A stretch of DNA of 64,000 bases from an uncultured Pseudomonadota bacterium (GCA_903832085.1 CAIKZZ010000008.1:40258-104257), one strand, 5' to 3'. Positions 20,544 to 31,473 are shown, counted from the stretch's first letter. Program-made: numbers and translations. Notes: a model not told the origin generated them from the sequence alone.

Positions 20544-23500
20544 TCAGAACTGCGCAGTCAGCGTCGCAAATACGTAGCGACCGAGTGCGTCATACACCTG
20601 TGGGAAGGTATTGCCGTTGCACTGCGAGCCTGGGCAATCCGAGTTACCAAAGACCGGTGGATCCTTGTCTAACAGGTTTTGGATGCCTAAGCGCAACGTC
20701 AGCTTGTCGGAGGCTTTAATAGCTGCCGTCAGATCGAGATAATCCCGAGCATCCAGCTGCGCGTCGGTATTGGAAATTGCACCGGTGGCAATCGTACCCT
20801 GCGCCGCCAAGTTGCTATTACCGCTCAACGCATCAACCTTGACCGCGTTGAAATGACGCCAGGCCAAGGACAGGTCCAAGCCCTTCCACGGTGTCTGCCA
20901 GGTTGTACGCAACGTGTGACGCCACTCAGGGTTCGGCGTGCCACAAATGTTGCCATAGTAACCAACGCAGTCATACCCTGTGGAAGAGTCTGCAGCGATC
21001 GGCGTGATCTTATAAGCCTGCATGTACGTGCCTAGCAAGGCCGTGTGAATCTTGCCATACGCCCCGAGCTGGAACGTATACGACAAATCAACATCGATAC
21101 CCTTTTCCTCCAACGTACCGACGTTGGCGAGCTTGTCGACCACGTAGCCGTTGTTGGACAACCATAACGAGCCGTTGATATCGCGATGCACGAGATCACA
21201 CAACACGCCGTTGTTGAGACACTCTTTAAGAATCGTATCAGCGCCAATACGCTGAATAACATCGTTGATCTTAATATCAAAATAATCGATCTGCGCACGG
21301 AAGTTTGGCAGCCATTGCGGCGTATAACCCACACCAAACGACGAGGTCAGCGCGGTTTCAGGCTTCAGTTGAGTGTTACCACCGATAAAGCCGTTGTACT
21401 GCACTGCCGGGTTCGCAATGATGTTGCCATACTGCGAGGCAGATACACCTGTGCGAGCGCACTGTGCCGCAGAGTAGCTTGGGCTTGGACCCGTGCAAGG
21501 ATCAGTCACGCCATCAAGACCCACTTGCTGTGCCGAATACAATTCGCCCACGTTCGGAGCGCGCACGGCGTGAGCAAAGCTCGCGCGTAAACGCACCTCA
21601 TCCACTGGCGACCACTCAAGACCAAACTTGAAGGTGTTGGTGTTAAAGCCTAACGAATAGCTGGAATAACGATAGCCAGTTTCAAAGGCGAGTGATTTTG
21701 CAAGCGACGCGTTGTCGATCAACGGCACACGTGCTTCCATGAACAACTCACGCGACGCAATTTCGCCCGACAGCGGCAGAATGGGTGTGCCACCGCAGTT
21801 GCCGCAGTCACCCGATTGGTATTCCAGATCAGGCGTGTAGGTCGATTTGACCTGACGCCACTCGGCACCAACGTTGACTCGTACACCGGACTTGGCTGTC
21901 GGCAGCTGCCAACCATACTTACCAAGGTCACCGGTGACGTTGCCACTGACAATAAACTGCTGCACTTCACCACGGATCAGCAATGGGATGCCGATGTAGT
22001 TGGTCGCCGCTGGCGTGACGCCGCCGTAATTCCAAATATTCCATGGCACGCAGGTCGGATCAGTTCCATTCTGTACGGAGCGGCACTCCGGGCCGTTAGG
22101 GCCTTGCACCACATCGAGCGCATTGTTCATACGCCGCAAGGACACGTCATTGTTGTAATTTTCAACCAGCTGCGTGTAGCCAAACTGCCCATAGGTATCA
22201 TACGACCATGTGTCGTTGATAATCCCTTTGCTGCCGATCACTAAGCGCAGCGACTGGTGTCCCAAGTCATCTTGGCGTGGGCCACCTTCCACGTTACGCC
22301 GACCGAGCAAGAACGCGACGGGCTTATTCGGATCCGCAACGCCACCGCACCACGCATCGAGCTCAGCTGCCGTAAACAAAGGGTTACCGCAAGTCGAGTT
22401 GGCGAGCCCTGCGCCGAAGAAGAACGCCGTGGGTGCAATCTGCGCGATCGAGCGATCGTTCATGTACTGCACTTCGCTGTAGACATCTGCATGCTCATTA
22501 AACTCGTAGTGCACGAAGGCACCGGCCGAGTAACGCTCATCCGGTCTCTGAAAGTAATTGAGCGGGCCGTAGTTGTAACGGTAAGAGTTATTCCAATTGG
22601 TCAGACCATTGGGTCCCACCGTCTTGCTGCCGCCGATAATTGTGCCGGTCGCAGGATCGACCGGAATAAAACGGCCAGTGGCTGCGGATGACGAACCACC
22701 GCAAGAGAACTTACCGCCCGAATCATATGACCCCGCCACGTAACCTGAATTTAAGGTACACGCGCTGTAGTCGTATGAGGCTTGCAATACGGGGGCCACT
22801 TTACGGTAGGTGGCGTACATCGTCGCATTACCCTTGCCATCACCGGAGTTAAATCCAAATAAGAACGACAGATCCTTGGTTTGGCCTGTGTTCACATTGC
22901 CAGGAGCCGTCGCAAAGTTTGCGCCCGTGTCTGAGTTGAACTGCGGCACGGCATCGCCTGCACCTTGTGGGTTGTGCTGGCTGTGGTTGTAAAAGCCGTA
23001 ATTTGTGCTGATTTTTACGCCTTCAAAATGCGTATTCAGCACAAAGTTGACAACACCCGAGACCGCGTCCGCGCCATACACCGAGGATGCGCCACCCGTT
23101 AGAAGATCAATGCGCTCAATCAACTCCGCAGGGACTTGGTTCAGATCGGATGCGCTACCACCACCCGGATCACCAGGACCTAAACGGCGTCCGTTCACCA
23201 GCACCAACGTGCGCTGTGCACCGAGTCCGCGCAGATCGACTTCTGCTGTGCCATTCGATCCGTTAGAAATGTTTGAGCCTTGTGACGCGAATACCTGGGG
23301 CAAAGAGTTGAGCAAGTCCTCAATGCGCGTCACGCCAGTTTGTTCGATATCGGCCGCACCCACCGCCACCACAGGACTGATGGAGGTCTCGTTCGGTAGC
23401 GCGAGACGCGAACCCGTGACCACGACGTCATCGAGTACGGTGTTTTGCGCGTTCGCTGGTGCGGTTTGCGCATGAGCGGCTCCGAACGACGCGAGCACGC

Positions 23501-23561
23501 TGCCAGCAAGCGCGAGGCGCACGCTCGTTGCCAGCACTTGATTGCCAATACGACTTGTCAT
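20544..23561 (-). CDS. TonB-dependent receptor 1
   Basis: Signal peptide, TonB-box/plug region VLDDVVVTGSRL, LLNSLPQVFASQG, YGADAVSGVVNFVLNT, C-terminal ...ATLTAQF. Confidence 0.95.
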   Translation of the reverse strand: MTSRIGNQVLATSVRLALAGSVLASFGAAHAQTAPANAQNTVLDDVVVTGSRLALPNETSISPVVAVGAADIEQTGVTRIEDLLNSLPQVFASQGSNISNGSNGTAEVDLRGLGAQRTLVLVNGRRLGPGDPGGGSASDLNQVPAELIERIDLLTGGASSVYGADAVSGVVNFVLNTHFEGVKISTNYGFYNHSQHNPQGAGDAVPQFNSDTGANFATAPGNVNTGQTKDLSFLFGFNSGDGKGNATMYATYRKVAPVLQASYDYSACTLNSGYVAGSYDSGGKFSCGGSSSAATGRFIPVDPATGTIIGGSKTVGPNGLTNWNNSYRYNYGPLNYFQRPDERYSAGAFVHYEFNEHADVYSEVQYMNDRSIAQIAPTAFFFGAGLANSTCGNPLFTAAELDAWCGGVADPNKPVAFLLGRRNVEGGPRQDDLGHQSLRLVIGSKGIINDTWSYDTYGQFGYTQLVENYNNDVSLRRMNNALDVVQGPNGPECRSVQNGTDPTCVPWNIWNYGGVTPAATNYIGIPLLIRGEVQQFIVSGNVTGDLGKYGWQLPTAKSGVRVNVGAEWRQVKSTYTPDLEYQSGDCGNCGGTPILPLSGEIASRELFMEARVPLIDNASLAKSLAFETGYRYSSYSLGFNTNTFKFGLEWSPVDEVRLRASFAHAVRAPNVGELYSAQQVGLDGVTDPCTGPSPSYSAAQCARTGVSASQYGNIIANPAVQYNGFIGGNTQLKPETALTSSFGVGYTPQWLPNFRAQIDYFDIKINDVIQRIGADTILKECLNNGVLCDLVHRDINGSLWLSNNGYVVDKLANVGTLEEKGIDVDLSYTFQLGAYGKIHTALLGTYMQAYKITPIAADSSTGYDCVGYYGNICGTPNPEWRHTLRTTWQTPWKGLDLSLAWRHFNAVKVDALSGNSNLAAQGTIATGAISNTDAQLDARDYLDLTAAIKASDKLTLRLGIQNLLDKDPPVFGNSDCPGSQCNGNTFPQVYDALGRYVFATLTAQF

Positions 23562-23879
23562 TGATGATCCCCTACAACCTATGGTGATGATCGGCCAAAC
23601 ACGGCACCGGCGTCATGTCATGCCGCCGGTGCACAGTGTACGCCCAACGAGTTCCCCCTCGTCTCAGAAGCATAACAAGAATATGGTATCGCCTCACCAT
23701 CCAAACGATTATGACCACCTAACCCCGATCACTAACCACCCCCCCCAGATGCCTAGGCTTAAGATCAATGAGTAGCTTTATTTAACATACTGATTTATAA
23801 GGTTTTTATATATTCCGTTTTTGCGCCATCGCTACTTAGCCTAAGTTGAGACTAGACGCGAGCATCGCAGCCTTGCACC

Positions 23880-25490
23880 ATGGTGCTCTTAAAATCGCCC
23901 AGTTCGGCCCCCATGCCCACGCCCAGCCTCCACGATTACCAGCAAGCCATCGTTGCCCATATGAACCGTCAGGACTGGGCATCCGCGGCGACCACGACCG
24001 CCAGCTGTCGGAAGGCATGGCCAGACGATCGCACGGGCTGGCTGCTAGGCAGCTTTGTGGCGCTGCTTGCGGATAAAAAAGACGCGGCTCTCGCCCTCAT
24101 GGACGAGCGACTGAGACTCGACCCCTCCGATCTACAATGCTTAATACAGCAAGCCGAGTGTTTGCTTGCGCTTGGCCGGGCGGATGAGGCACTCGCGGCC
24201 GCCGAGCGCGCGGCAGTCAGTGCGCAGGGCATTCCCGATGCGCTCGATGCGATTGCCGCATTTTTGGTGCACGCCAACGCACCGAGTCGAGCCCGCGAGT
24301 TATATGACAGCGCACTCGTGCTGACACCTAACCGCACAGATCTGCTCGGCAAACGCGCGATGGTGTCGCGTTTCTTAGGCGATTTTAAAGCCGCTGAACG
24401 CGACTATGAAGCACTACTTGCCATCGAGCCCGCCAACGCCAGTGCCCTTAAAGAACGTGCTGAGCTCACGCGCCAGTCCCTCGATCACAATACCATTCCA
24501 GCAATGGAGCGCTCCCTAGCAAGCTCGGTACCTGACTCCAAAGATGCCGCTACCCTGCACTTTGCGCTCGCAAAATCCTTTGAAGACACCGGCAACTACA
24601 CCAGTAGTTGGGACCATTTAGGTCGCGGCAACGCAATCGAACGAGCCCTTATTCAGTATGACGTTCGTACCGACTGCGACCTTATGCAACAACTCACAGC
24701 AACGTTCCCAGCGTCGCAAAAAAAACCACTACTGTCCGCAAACACAGGACCCATCTTCATCGTCGGTCTGCCGCGCAGTGGTACCACGCTGGTCGAGCGC
24801 ATCCTTGGCAGTCACTCACGCATTTATCCAGCGGGTGAACTGCCTGCGTTGTCCGAAGCGCTCACGGCTGCGATGGTCAAAACCTCAGGCCTTGAACGCT
24901 TTACACGGGAGCAGTACATCAGCGCGCTGCGTGTGCTCCCCCCGGAACTGATCCGCGACGAATACTTAAGTCGGGCGCAGGCGCGTCGCGGTGAAAAAGA
25001 TTTTTTTACAGACAAACAGCCCACAAACTTTTTTTACTGCCCAGTAATCGCGCAGGCATTTCCAGACGCTCGCATCATCCATCTGACTCGCCATCCACTG
25101 GCTACCTGCTATGCGATCTATAAGACGCGCTTCCAGGGCACCTATCCTTTTGCCTACGATTTACGCGAACTGGGCGACTTTTATATCGGTTACACCAAAT
25201 TGATGGCGCACTGGCATGCCGTTTTGCCTCATCGCATACACGATCTTTCCTATGAGAGGCTGGTCACCCACCCAGAAGAGACAATCCGAGCGCTCTTCGA
25301 ATATGTGGGGTTAAACCTAGAGGACGCATGTCTTAACTTTCATGCAAACCCCACAGCCACCACGACTGCCAGCGCGGTTCAAGTTCGTCAGCCGCTATAC
25401 GACTCGTCCGTTCATCAGTGGCAGAATTACGCGTCTGAATTGGCTGACCTCCGACGACAGCTCGAGCTTGCCGGCATTAAGATCCAATAG
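23880..25490 (+). CDS. TPR-repeat sulfotransferase 1
   Basis: N-terminal TPRs; PAPS 5'-phosphosulfate loop FIVGLPRSGTTLVERIL; 3'-phosphate motif LTRHPLATCYAIYK. Confidence 0.9.
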   Translation: MVLLKSPSSAPMPTPSLHDYQQAIVAHMNRQDWASAATTTASCRKAWPDDRTGWLLGSFVALLADKKDAALALMDERLRLDPSDLQCLIQQAECLLALGRADEALAAAERAAVSAQGIPDALDAIAAFLVHANAPSRARELYDSALVLTPNRTDLLGKRAMVSRFLGDFKAAERDYEALLAIEPANASALKERAELTRQSLDHNTIPAMERSLASSVPDSKDAATLHFALAKSFEDTGNYTSSWDHLGRGNAIERALIQYDVRTDCDLMQQLTATFPASQKKPLLSANTGPIFIVGLPRSGTTLVERILGSHSRIYPAGELPALSEALTAAMVKTSGLERFTREQYISALRVLPPELIRDEYLSRAQARRGEKDFFTDKQPTNFFYCPVIAQAFPDARIIHLTRHPLATCYAIYKTRFQGTYPFAYDLRELGDFYIGYTKLMAHWHAVLPHRIHDLSYERLVTHPEETIRALFEYVGLNLEDACLNFHANPTATTTASAVQVRQPLYDSSVHQWQNYASELADLRRQLELAGIKIQ

Positions 25491-25511
25491 GCGTTCGCGC
25501 ACGCATACTGA

Positions 25512-26087
25512 CTAATGTACGCGAGTCACCTTGCAGTCACGCCCAGTTGCCGTCTTAATCCGAAATGACCCGAATGCGCCGCGCACCAGACGCACCGTAT
25601 CACCAAGTTTTAATAGCAAATCACCAGCCGGGGTCAGTTCACGCCATGCCTGGCCATTATCGAGGTTAAACACGACTCGCCCATCGTCTTGCAACGCAAG
25701 TCCCATCACGCGCGCCCTCAATTCTGGAATTTCAGTCGGCTGGCCTGGCTGAACATCGCGCGCCACAATAGTCGCGGGTGGTAGCCCAAATTTTTCAGTG
25801 GGCGTCAGTCGAGCTACTGGCGTGACGGGCGAGGCCGTGCCCTTTGCGGCAGACTCGGTTGGTGAGGTAGCGCTTGCTATATCAACAACGCGGCTAGTAA
25901 CACTCGTCTCGTCGTCGAGCACCGCGCTTTCTCGATCAAAGCAAGCAAGCCTCTCATTGGTATCGCGAATAGCCCGACACTGCAATAAAGCATGCACTCC
26001 AGTGTCGGCAAAAGCCGAACTCATTATCAGAGTCGCAACCATGCTTACAGCCGGCAGTGCCCCTTTCAAACCCCACTCGCTACGCAT
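25512..26087 (-). CDS. Exported hypothetical protein with C-x2-I-x-D-x3-RLxC(F/Y)D motif (paralog A)
   Basis: Signal peptide; LQCRAIRDTNERLACFD and LDNGQAWREL...LGDTVRLVRGAFGSFRI, shared with 30964-31473. Confidence 0.8.
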   Translation of the reverse strand: MRSEWGLKGALPAVSMVATLIMSSAFADTGVHALLQCRAIRDTNERLACFDRESAVLDDETSVTSRVVDIASATSPTESAAKGTASPVTPVARLTPTEKFGLPPATIVARDVQPGQPTEIPELRARVMGLALQDDGRVVFNLDNGQAWRELTPAGDLLLKLGDTVRLVRGAFGSFRIKTATGRDCKVTRVH

Positions 26088-26108
26088 GACTCAATCCCCC
26101 GCTATTTC

Positions 26109-27431
26109 TTACAGTCCCATCGGCGGTAACCCTTCGCCTTCATAAAAATCAGCAATCGCGATCATCGCTTCTCGCACTAAATCACGCTCCATCAGCGTGA
26201 GTGCTGGATGCCATATATCAAAAATCAGTATGGCGCGAGGGATATCAGAATCATTCCATGCCTCATGCTCAATGGTGTCGTCAAAGGCCCACGCACGGCC
26301 CACTTGCCACTCGCGCGTTTCGCCACCGACTCGGAACCCGCATCCCGGCGGCACGATCAATGGCAAATGGACTGTCAAGCGCGTGTTGGTAACACCTGTA
26401 TGCGCCGGAATATGTGTCTTTGCATCGAGAATAGAAAAAAATGCCGTTGGCCCGCGACCAGGAATATCGACTTGGGGCGTTTTACTCAGCGCCACCATCG
26501 TCTGAGGGCAGCGCACGATACGCTCTTCCTGTCGCGCACCTTCGTTACTCAGAAAGTAGGCGCCCCAGCGCCTCGAGTGATTGAGTTCGCGCCACTGATT
26601 CAAGGGCACACCATCCGGATAGGCGATATACGGCTGCATACCACCCACGTCCTCGCGCAATAGCTGCGTCAATTCTTCGCGGATCGCCCCGGTTGCATAC
26701 TCTAATTCTTCCATCCATGGAAAATCGCGCCGCGGGTAGTACTCATGATTTGTCAGAAACGGAAAATGCATGAATGTTGGCTGCGGTGCGTAAATTTTCG
26801 TGCGCCCCAAAATCTGCGCAATTGAGCGCTCAAAACGCTGACGCCCATCGCGCGGATCACTGCGCCGTATAGGCCCAACGCGCGCCTCAATAGAACTCGC
26901 CAAACTCGATGCCGCCTCTGCCACGCGCGAACGCGCATGCTTGACGTGCGCCTCCAATGCCGGCGGTAGTCTTAGTTCAGGCGACAACGTATCCAACGCA
27001 TTTTTATACACCTGCGCTGCAGCACGTGACCTGCCCATCAGATCAAGCACGGCGCCTTTTTGCAGCAGCACGACTAAGTGCGCAGGATCAAGCGCCAAAG
27101 CGCGCTCTAAGGTGACCAGTTCCGCATCGCGACGACCCAGCGCACGCTCAGCTGCAGCCACACTCAGCCAAAACTGCACATAATTCGGCGCGCTCTCGGC
27201 GGCTGCCTGAAACAATGCGAGCGCTGACTCTGCATCTCCAGCGCTCAGCATACGTCGCGCACTTTCATGCAATACGAGCGGGTGATTCGGCAGCAACCTC
27301 TGCGCCTCATTAAAACATTGCTGCGCCTGTTCACTTTGCCCTTGCGCGAGCAGCTGATCTACCTGCGTCATCAAATTGACAACTGTGGTTTCTAAAGTCG
27401 CGCGTGTCGCATCAGCCAAAGTCTTACTCAT
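26109..27431 (-). CDS. TPR plus aspartyl/asparaginyl beta-hydroxylase-like protein 1
   Basis: IPAHTGVTNTRLTVHLPLIVPPGCGFRVGGETREWQVGRAWAFDDTIEHEAWN matches the AspH catalytic-domain pattern; N-terminal TPRs. Confidence 0.9.
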   Translation of the reverse strand: MSKTLADATRATLETTVVNLMTQVDQLLAQGQSEQAQQCFNEAQRLLPNHPLVLHESARRMLSAGDAESALALFQAAAESAPNYVQFWLSVAAAERALGRRDAELVTLERALALDPAHLVVLLQKGAVLDLMGRSRAAAQVYKNALDTLSPELRLPPALEAHVKHARSRVAEAASSLASSIEARVGPIRRSDPRDGRQRFERSIAQILGRTKIYAPQPTFMHFPFLTNHEYYPRRDFPWMEELEYATGAIREELTQLLREDVGGMQPYIAYPDGVPLNQWRELNHSRRWGAYFLSNEGARQEERIVRCPQTMVALSKTPQVDIPGRGPTAFFSILDAKTHIPAHTGVTNTRLTVHLPLIVPPGCGFRVGGETREWQVGRAWAFDDTIEHEAWNDSDIPRAILIFDIWHPALTLMERDLVREAMIAIADFYEGEGLPPMGL

Positions 27432-27446
27432 GGTGTCAGTATATCC

Positions 27447-29432
27447 TCAAGATCCATGCGGATAGCGCTCAACTAAGGGGCCGAGTGCGCGCCTTAGTGG
27501 CTCGAGCCAAGCCTCATACTCACGCCAGCGATCCACAGACTCTGAATAAATCGGCTGCCTCACCTGCTCTGAACTAATCGTGGTGACGACTCGGCGTGTG
27601 TTGTAGAACTGTAGGCATCCAGCTTCAAAGGGAAGCTGGCAATACGCAAGCAAGCGGCGCACTTCGCTCTCAGGATCAGCCACTAAGTGCTCGTAGTGGA
27701 CTCGATGAATACGGCCTGGCAAAACCTGATCATAGTGATCCATTAACGCCACATAATCGGCGTAAAAGCGCCCCATATCGGCTTGGTCGTAGCTAAAGCC
27801 CATGCCTTTTGCAAAAAGCTGCTTGTAACACGAAAACCCCCCACCCAATGGGTGGCGTCGAGCATCAATAATGGCCGCGTTAGGAAACATCAGGTGGATA
27901 ATCCCGACATGCCCAAAATTGAATAAGTTCTTATCCACAAAACGCGGCTTGCCTAAAGGCCGATGAATACTTGTGCGCTCAAGATACCGCGCGGCGCACG
28001 CCGCAAACACCGACGAATCAAGTGCGCTGAGCGACTCAGGGTATGCGCCTGTCGTTGGACTCACAATGATCTCGTAGCCAGCAGCGGCTAAATCCGGCAG
28101 CTCACGTGTCCCTTCAATTTGCGAATGGCTGCTTAGGATTTGTTCAAGTAAGGTGGATCCAGAGCGTGGCAAGCCCACAATAAAAATCGGATCAGCGCGA
28201 TCAATGCCCCAACCTTGGCGCTGATCGAAAAAATCTTGCGTAAAGAACTCTCTGTCGCGTGCGACATCGCTGCTCATGACATCCGGATCGTAGACAAGCG
28301 TTGAGCGCTGAGTACGATTGCCACGCTCATAATGGCTAAAGGACGTTGCATACTTGCCTTGGTCCTCAAATGCCTTGCCGAGCGCGAATTCAATATGAAC
28401 CGTATCGGCCTGACGCAACTGCGCGCTTGCCAATAGGTCGCCCATTTGCTTGATTTCAGCCTCGCCAAACCGAAACATTTTTAAGTTCGCAAGACTCCAA
28501 TACGCAGCGCCAGACTCGGGTCGCAACGTCAGCACTTTTCGATAGGCATCAATGGCCGCCTGCTGATCGCCTTGTGCACGCAGCGTATGCCCCATGAGTA
28601 GCCAGAGCATTTCACTCGTCGGATGATCGATAAGCGCACAACGTGTGACCTCAATCGCCGCTTCATTGGAACCGAAGACCCGTAACGTTTGGGCTTTCAG
28701 ATGGATGTAAGTGGTATTCGTTGGATCTGCTGCGAGCAAGCGCTCGAGCTCTACTAACGCCGCCTCATGCTGGTGAATGGTGTGCAGCAATTGAGCCAGC
28801 TCAAACCGCGCACGCGCGTCTCCAGGCGCTTCCTTGAGGCACTCGCGCAGTTGCCGTTCGGCTGCTGGATAATTGCCCTGCCGCGACGAGATATCGGCCA
28901 GATACCGCAGCGCGACCGTGTCTGTAGGCACCAACTTTAAGCGCGCCTCAAATAGCGCCTGTGCCGTCGCGAGCCGATTCTCGGCAAGGGCTACACTCGC
29001 ATCCCCGAGTTCCACGGGGTCTGCAATCAACGCCATATAACTCGCGTAGGCGCGATCGCCCATCACTGTCTGGCCATCCGCAAAGTAAAGCGCCGCGAGT
29101 GCACGCCACGCATCGGCAAGACCCGCATCTAATTGCACTGCCTGCACCAGAGCCGCACGGGCCTCAGCAACGTGCCCCACTGCCAGTAATGCACGACCCA
29201 TCTCCAGCGCCAAAAACGCGGATGCGGGCAGCATCGGCGATAAAGCCTTGAGTATTCCTAGGGCTTTACCAGGGTCATTGAGCTTCGTGCAGGCCGTCGC
29301 CAAGAGCAACTGGGCCTCGGTGTGTCCCGGATGCTCTGCAAGCACCAGACCAGCCAGCTCGGCCGCGCGCGCAGGATCCGTCTCCAGCGCCACGATGGCA
29401 CGCATCATCTGTATATCCGCCGAGGGACTCAT
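27447..29432 (-). CDS. TPR-repeat sulfotransferase 2
   Basis: FIVGLPRSGSTLLEQIL, DARRHPLGGGFSCYK; multiple TPRs; start ATG 29432 or GTG 29438 uncertain. Confidence 0.9.
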   Translation of the reverse strand: MSPSADIQMMRAIVALETDPARAAELAGLVLAEHPGHTEAQLLLATACTKLNDPGKALGILKALSPMLPASAFLALEMGRALLAVGHVAEARAALVQAVQLDAGLADAWRALAALYFADGQTVMGDRAYASYMALIADPVELGDASVALAENRLATAQALFEARLKLVPTDTVALRYLADISSRQGNYPAAERQLRECLKEAPGDARARFELAQLLHTIHQHEAALVELERLLAADPTNTTYIHLKAQTLRVFGSNEAAIEVTRCALIDHPTSEMLWLLMGHTLRAQGDQQAAIDAYRKVLTLRPESGAAYWSLANLKMFRFGEAEIKQMGDLLASAQLRQADTVHIEFALGKAFEDQGKYATSFSHYERGNRTQRSTLVYDPDVMSSDVARDREFFTQDFFDQRQGWGIDRADPIFIVGLPRSGSTLLEQILSSHSQIEGTRELPDLAAAGYEIIVSPTTGAYPESLSALDSSVFAACAARYLERTSIHRPLGKPRFVDKNLFNFGHVGIIHLMFPNAAIIDARRHPLGGGFSCYKQLFAKGMGFSYDQADMGRFYADYVALMDHYDQVLPGRIHRVHYEHLVADPESEVRRLLAYCQLPFEAGCLQFYNTRRVVTTISSEQVRQPIYSESVDRWREYEAWLEPLRRALGPLVERYPHGS

Positions 29433-29656
29433 GGGCACGGTACGGATCTCCTCGACCAAGGTAGCAAGCCATTAAAGACTGTCTGCCAGCGGCACGCAAA
29501 CGCCACAGCTTACCCCCCCCCACGGAGCGCCGATGCCCGCAAAAGCTATGTAGCCGAACGCGACCACCTGAGTCAACGGCCTAAGCGCTGCGCCGCGGTG
29601 CAGCGGCGCGCACGAACAGCTACAATCGACTGCAGTTCTCCTGCGAGGTCACTCAT

Positions 29657-30964
29657 TTGAGCAGCACAGCCCCTGGGGTATTGGACGAGGCGGGGATCCT
29701 GCGCGCCTTGCAGATATCAAAAGCGGACGCAGCCGCTGGCCGCGTCACTGAGTCTGATCAGCTGCTAGCACGTATTGCTGAAGCCGCCCCCCATCACCCC
29801 GCGGTGCTCAACGAGCTTGGCGTGCGCATGCTGGCTCGCGGCTCAGCAGAACAAGCGCAGGCACTGTTTACACGCGCCACCAGCGCGGATCCGCGCCATC
29901 CCGCCCTCTGGGCCAATCTCGCGAGTAGCCTCAAAGCACTCGGCCGGCGCGACGAGGAGCGCGATGCCATTGACAAGGCGCTCGAACTCGAACCGCGCCA
30001 CCTGTCCGCTCTTTTGCAAAAAGGGGCTTACCTGGAAGAGACGGGCGATGTGCGCAGCGCGGCCCGCACCTACCAAAACGCCTTGGAATGCATTGCACCC
30101 AATGCACCCGTACCCGCTGCGATTGCAGATACCCTACAACATGCCAAGCAAGTGGTGGAATCTGATTACAACGATTTGACCCGAGCGCTGGAAGAGCCTT
30201 TGGTTGCGATCCGCGCAGCGCACGGACAACGTCGCGAGCCCCGCGTCGATCAGTGCTTGGACATTCTGATGGGCCGTCGCAAGATCTATCACTCGAATCC
30301 CACGTGGATGTACTTCCCTGGATTACCAGCGATCGAGTTTTTTGAGCGAGCAGACTTTCCGTGGCTGGACGCCTTTGAAGCGGCCACCGACGACATCCGC
30401 AGTGAGTTAATGCGGATCCTCGTGGCCGATCGAGAGGGCCTACAGCCCTATGTCGACTATCCCGTCACGATGCCGCTAGACCAGTGGCGCGAGCTCAATC
30501 GTTCACGACGTTGGAGCGCCTACTTTCTATGGAACCAAAGTCGACCGGAAGCCGCTCACATCGCGCGCTGCCCAATCACGGCCCGTATTCTCGAGACCGC
30601 TCCGCGCTGCCGAGTCGAGTCCCGCGCGCCGACTGCTTTCTTCTCCATATTGGACACCAATACCCGCATACCGGCCCATGTCGGCATCACCAACACACGC
30701 GCAACAGTCCACGTACCGCTCATTATTCCGCCCGATTGCGGCTTTCGTGTTGGCAACACGACCCGCGAATGGGTACCAGGGCAGGCTTGGGTGTTTGATG
30801 ACACCATCGAGCACGAAGCATGGAATTTATCGGATACACCGCGCGCCATTCTGATCTTTGATATCTGGAACCCGCTGCTAACTGCCGTCGAGCGCAGCAT
30901 GATTCAGACCGCCACAGAAGTTTACGTCGAGCACTACGCACTACCTCCAGACCAGATCCGGTGA
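29657..30964 (+). CDS. TPR plus aspartyl/asparaginyl beta-hydroxylase-like protein 2
   Basis: IPAHVGITNTRATVHVPLIIPPDCGFRVGNTTREWVPGQAWVFDDTIEHEAWN; TTG start with TACAAT -10-like upstream. Confidence 0.9.
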   Translation: MSSTAPGVLDEAGILRALQISKADAAAGRVTESDQLLARIAEAAPHHPAVLNELGVRMLARGSAEQAQALFTRATSADPRHPALWANLASSLKALGRRDEERDAIDKALELEPRHLSALLQKGAYLEETGDVRSAARTYQNALECIAPNAPVPAAIADTLQHAKQVVESDYNDLTRALEEPLVAIRAAHGQRREPRVDQCLDILMGRRKIYHSNPTWMYFPGLPAIEFFERADFPWLDAFEAATDDIRSELMRILVADREGLQPYVDYPVTMPLDQWRELNRSRRWSAYFLWNQSRPEAAHIARCPITARILETAPRCRVESRAPTAFFSILDTNTRIPAHVGITNTRATVHVPLIIPPDCGFRVGNTTREWVPGQAWVFDDTIEHEAWNLSDTPRAILIFDIWNPLLTAVERSMIQTATEVYVEHYALPPDQIR

Positions 30965-31473
30965 TGCCCATGCAGCTACCTAAGATGCTTCTCATCAGCC
31001 TGCTGTGCAGCGCAGCGTGCTTGGCTGCCGACATAGACCCCAGTGCGTTGCAGCGCTGTGCAGCCATTGCCAGTGATGCCACGCGACTGCAGTGTTACGA
31101 CACCTTGGCCGGCCGACCGATGACAGCACCTCAGGATCTTGCGTCTACCAATCACACCCTGCCCACTGGCACAGCAGCATCGACGACGGCGCCAGCCGCC
31201 ACAGAGCCTGCGAGCAGCTTTGGGCTCAGCGCAACGCAGCTCAATGTCGCCAAGCCAACGACTGATGCGGTACAAGGGCGAGTCGTTAACTTAGCAGAGA
31301 GTGCAACCCAGCAACTTATGGTCACATTAGATAATGGACAAGTGTGGCAACTTACCGGCGAAGATGCGCATGTGAATGTCGGCGAGCAGGTCACGATACG
31401 ACGCGCCGCGCTGGGCTCATTTTTGCTCATCACCAAACTTAAATTTGTGTACCGCGCGCACCGTATCAAGTGA
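30964..31473 (+). CDS. Exported hypothetical protein (paralog B)
   Basis: LQRCAAIASDATRLQCYD and LDNGQVWQL...VGEQVTIRRAALGSFLL; start overlaps the upstream stop codon. Confidence 0.8.
   Translation: MPMQLPKMLLISLLCSAACLAADIDPSALQRCAAIASDATRLQCYDTLAGRPMTAPQDLASTNHTLPTGTAASTTAPAATEPASSFGLSATQLNVAKPTTDAVQGRVVNLAESATQQLMVTLDNGQVWQLTGEDAHVNVGEQVTIRRAALGSFLLITKLKFVYRAHRIK

Noticed and set aside
22257-22691. 144-aa antisense ORF inside TonB receptor 1
   Set aside because: Same reasoning: opposite-strand shadow of a well-supported gene.
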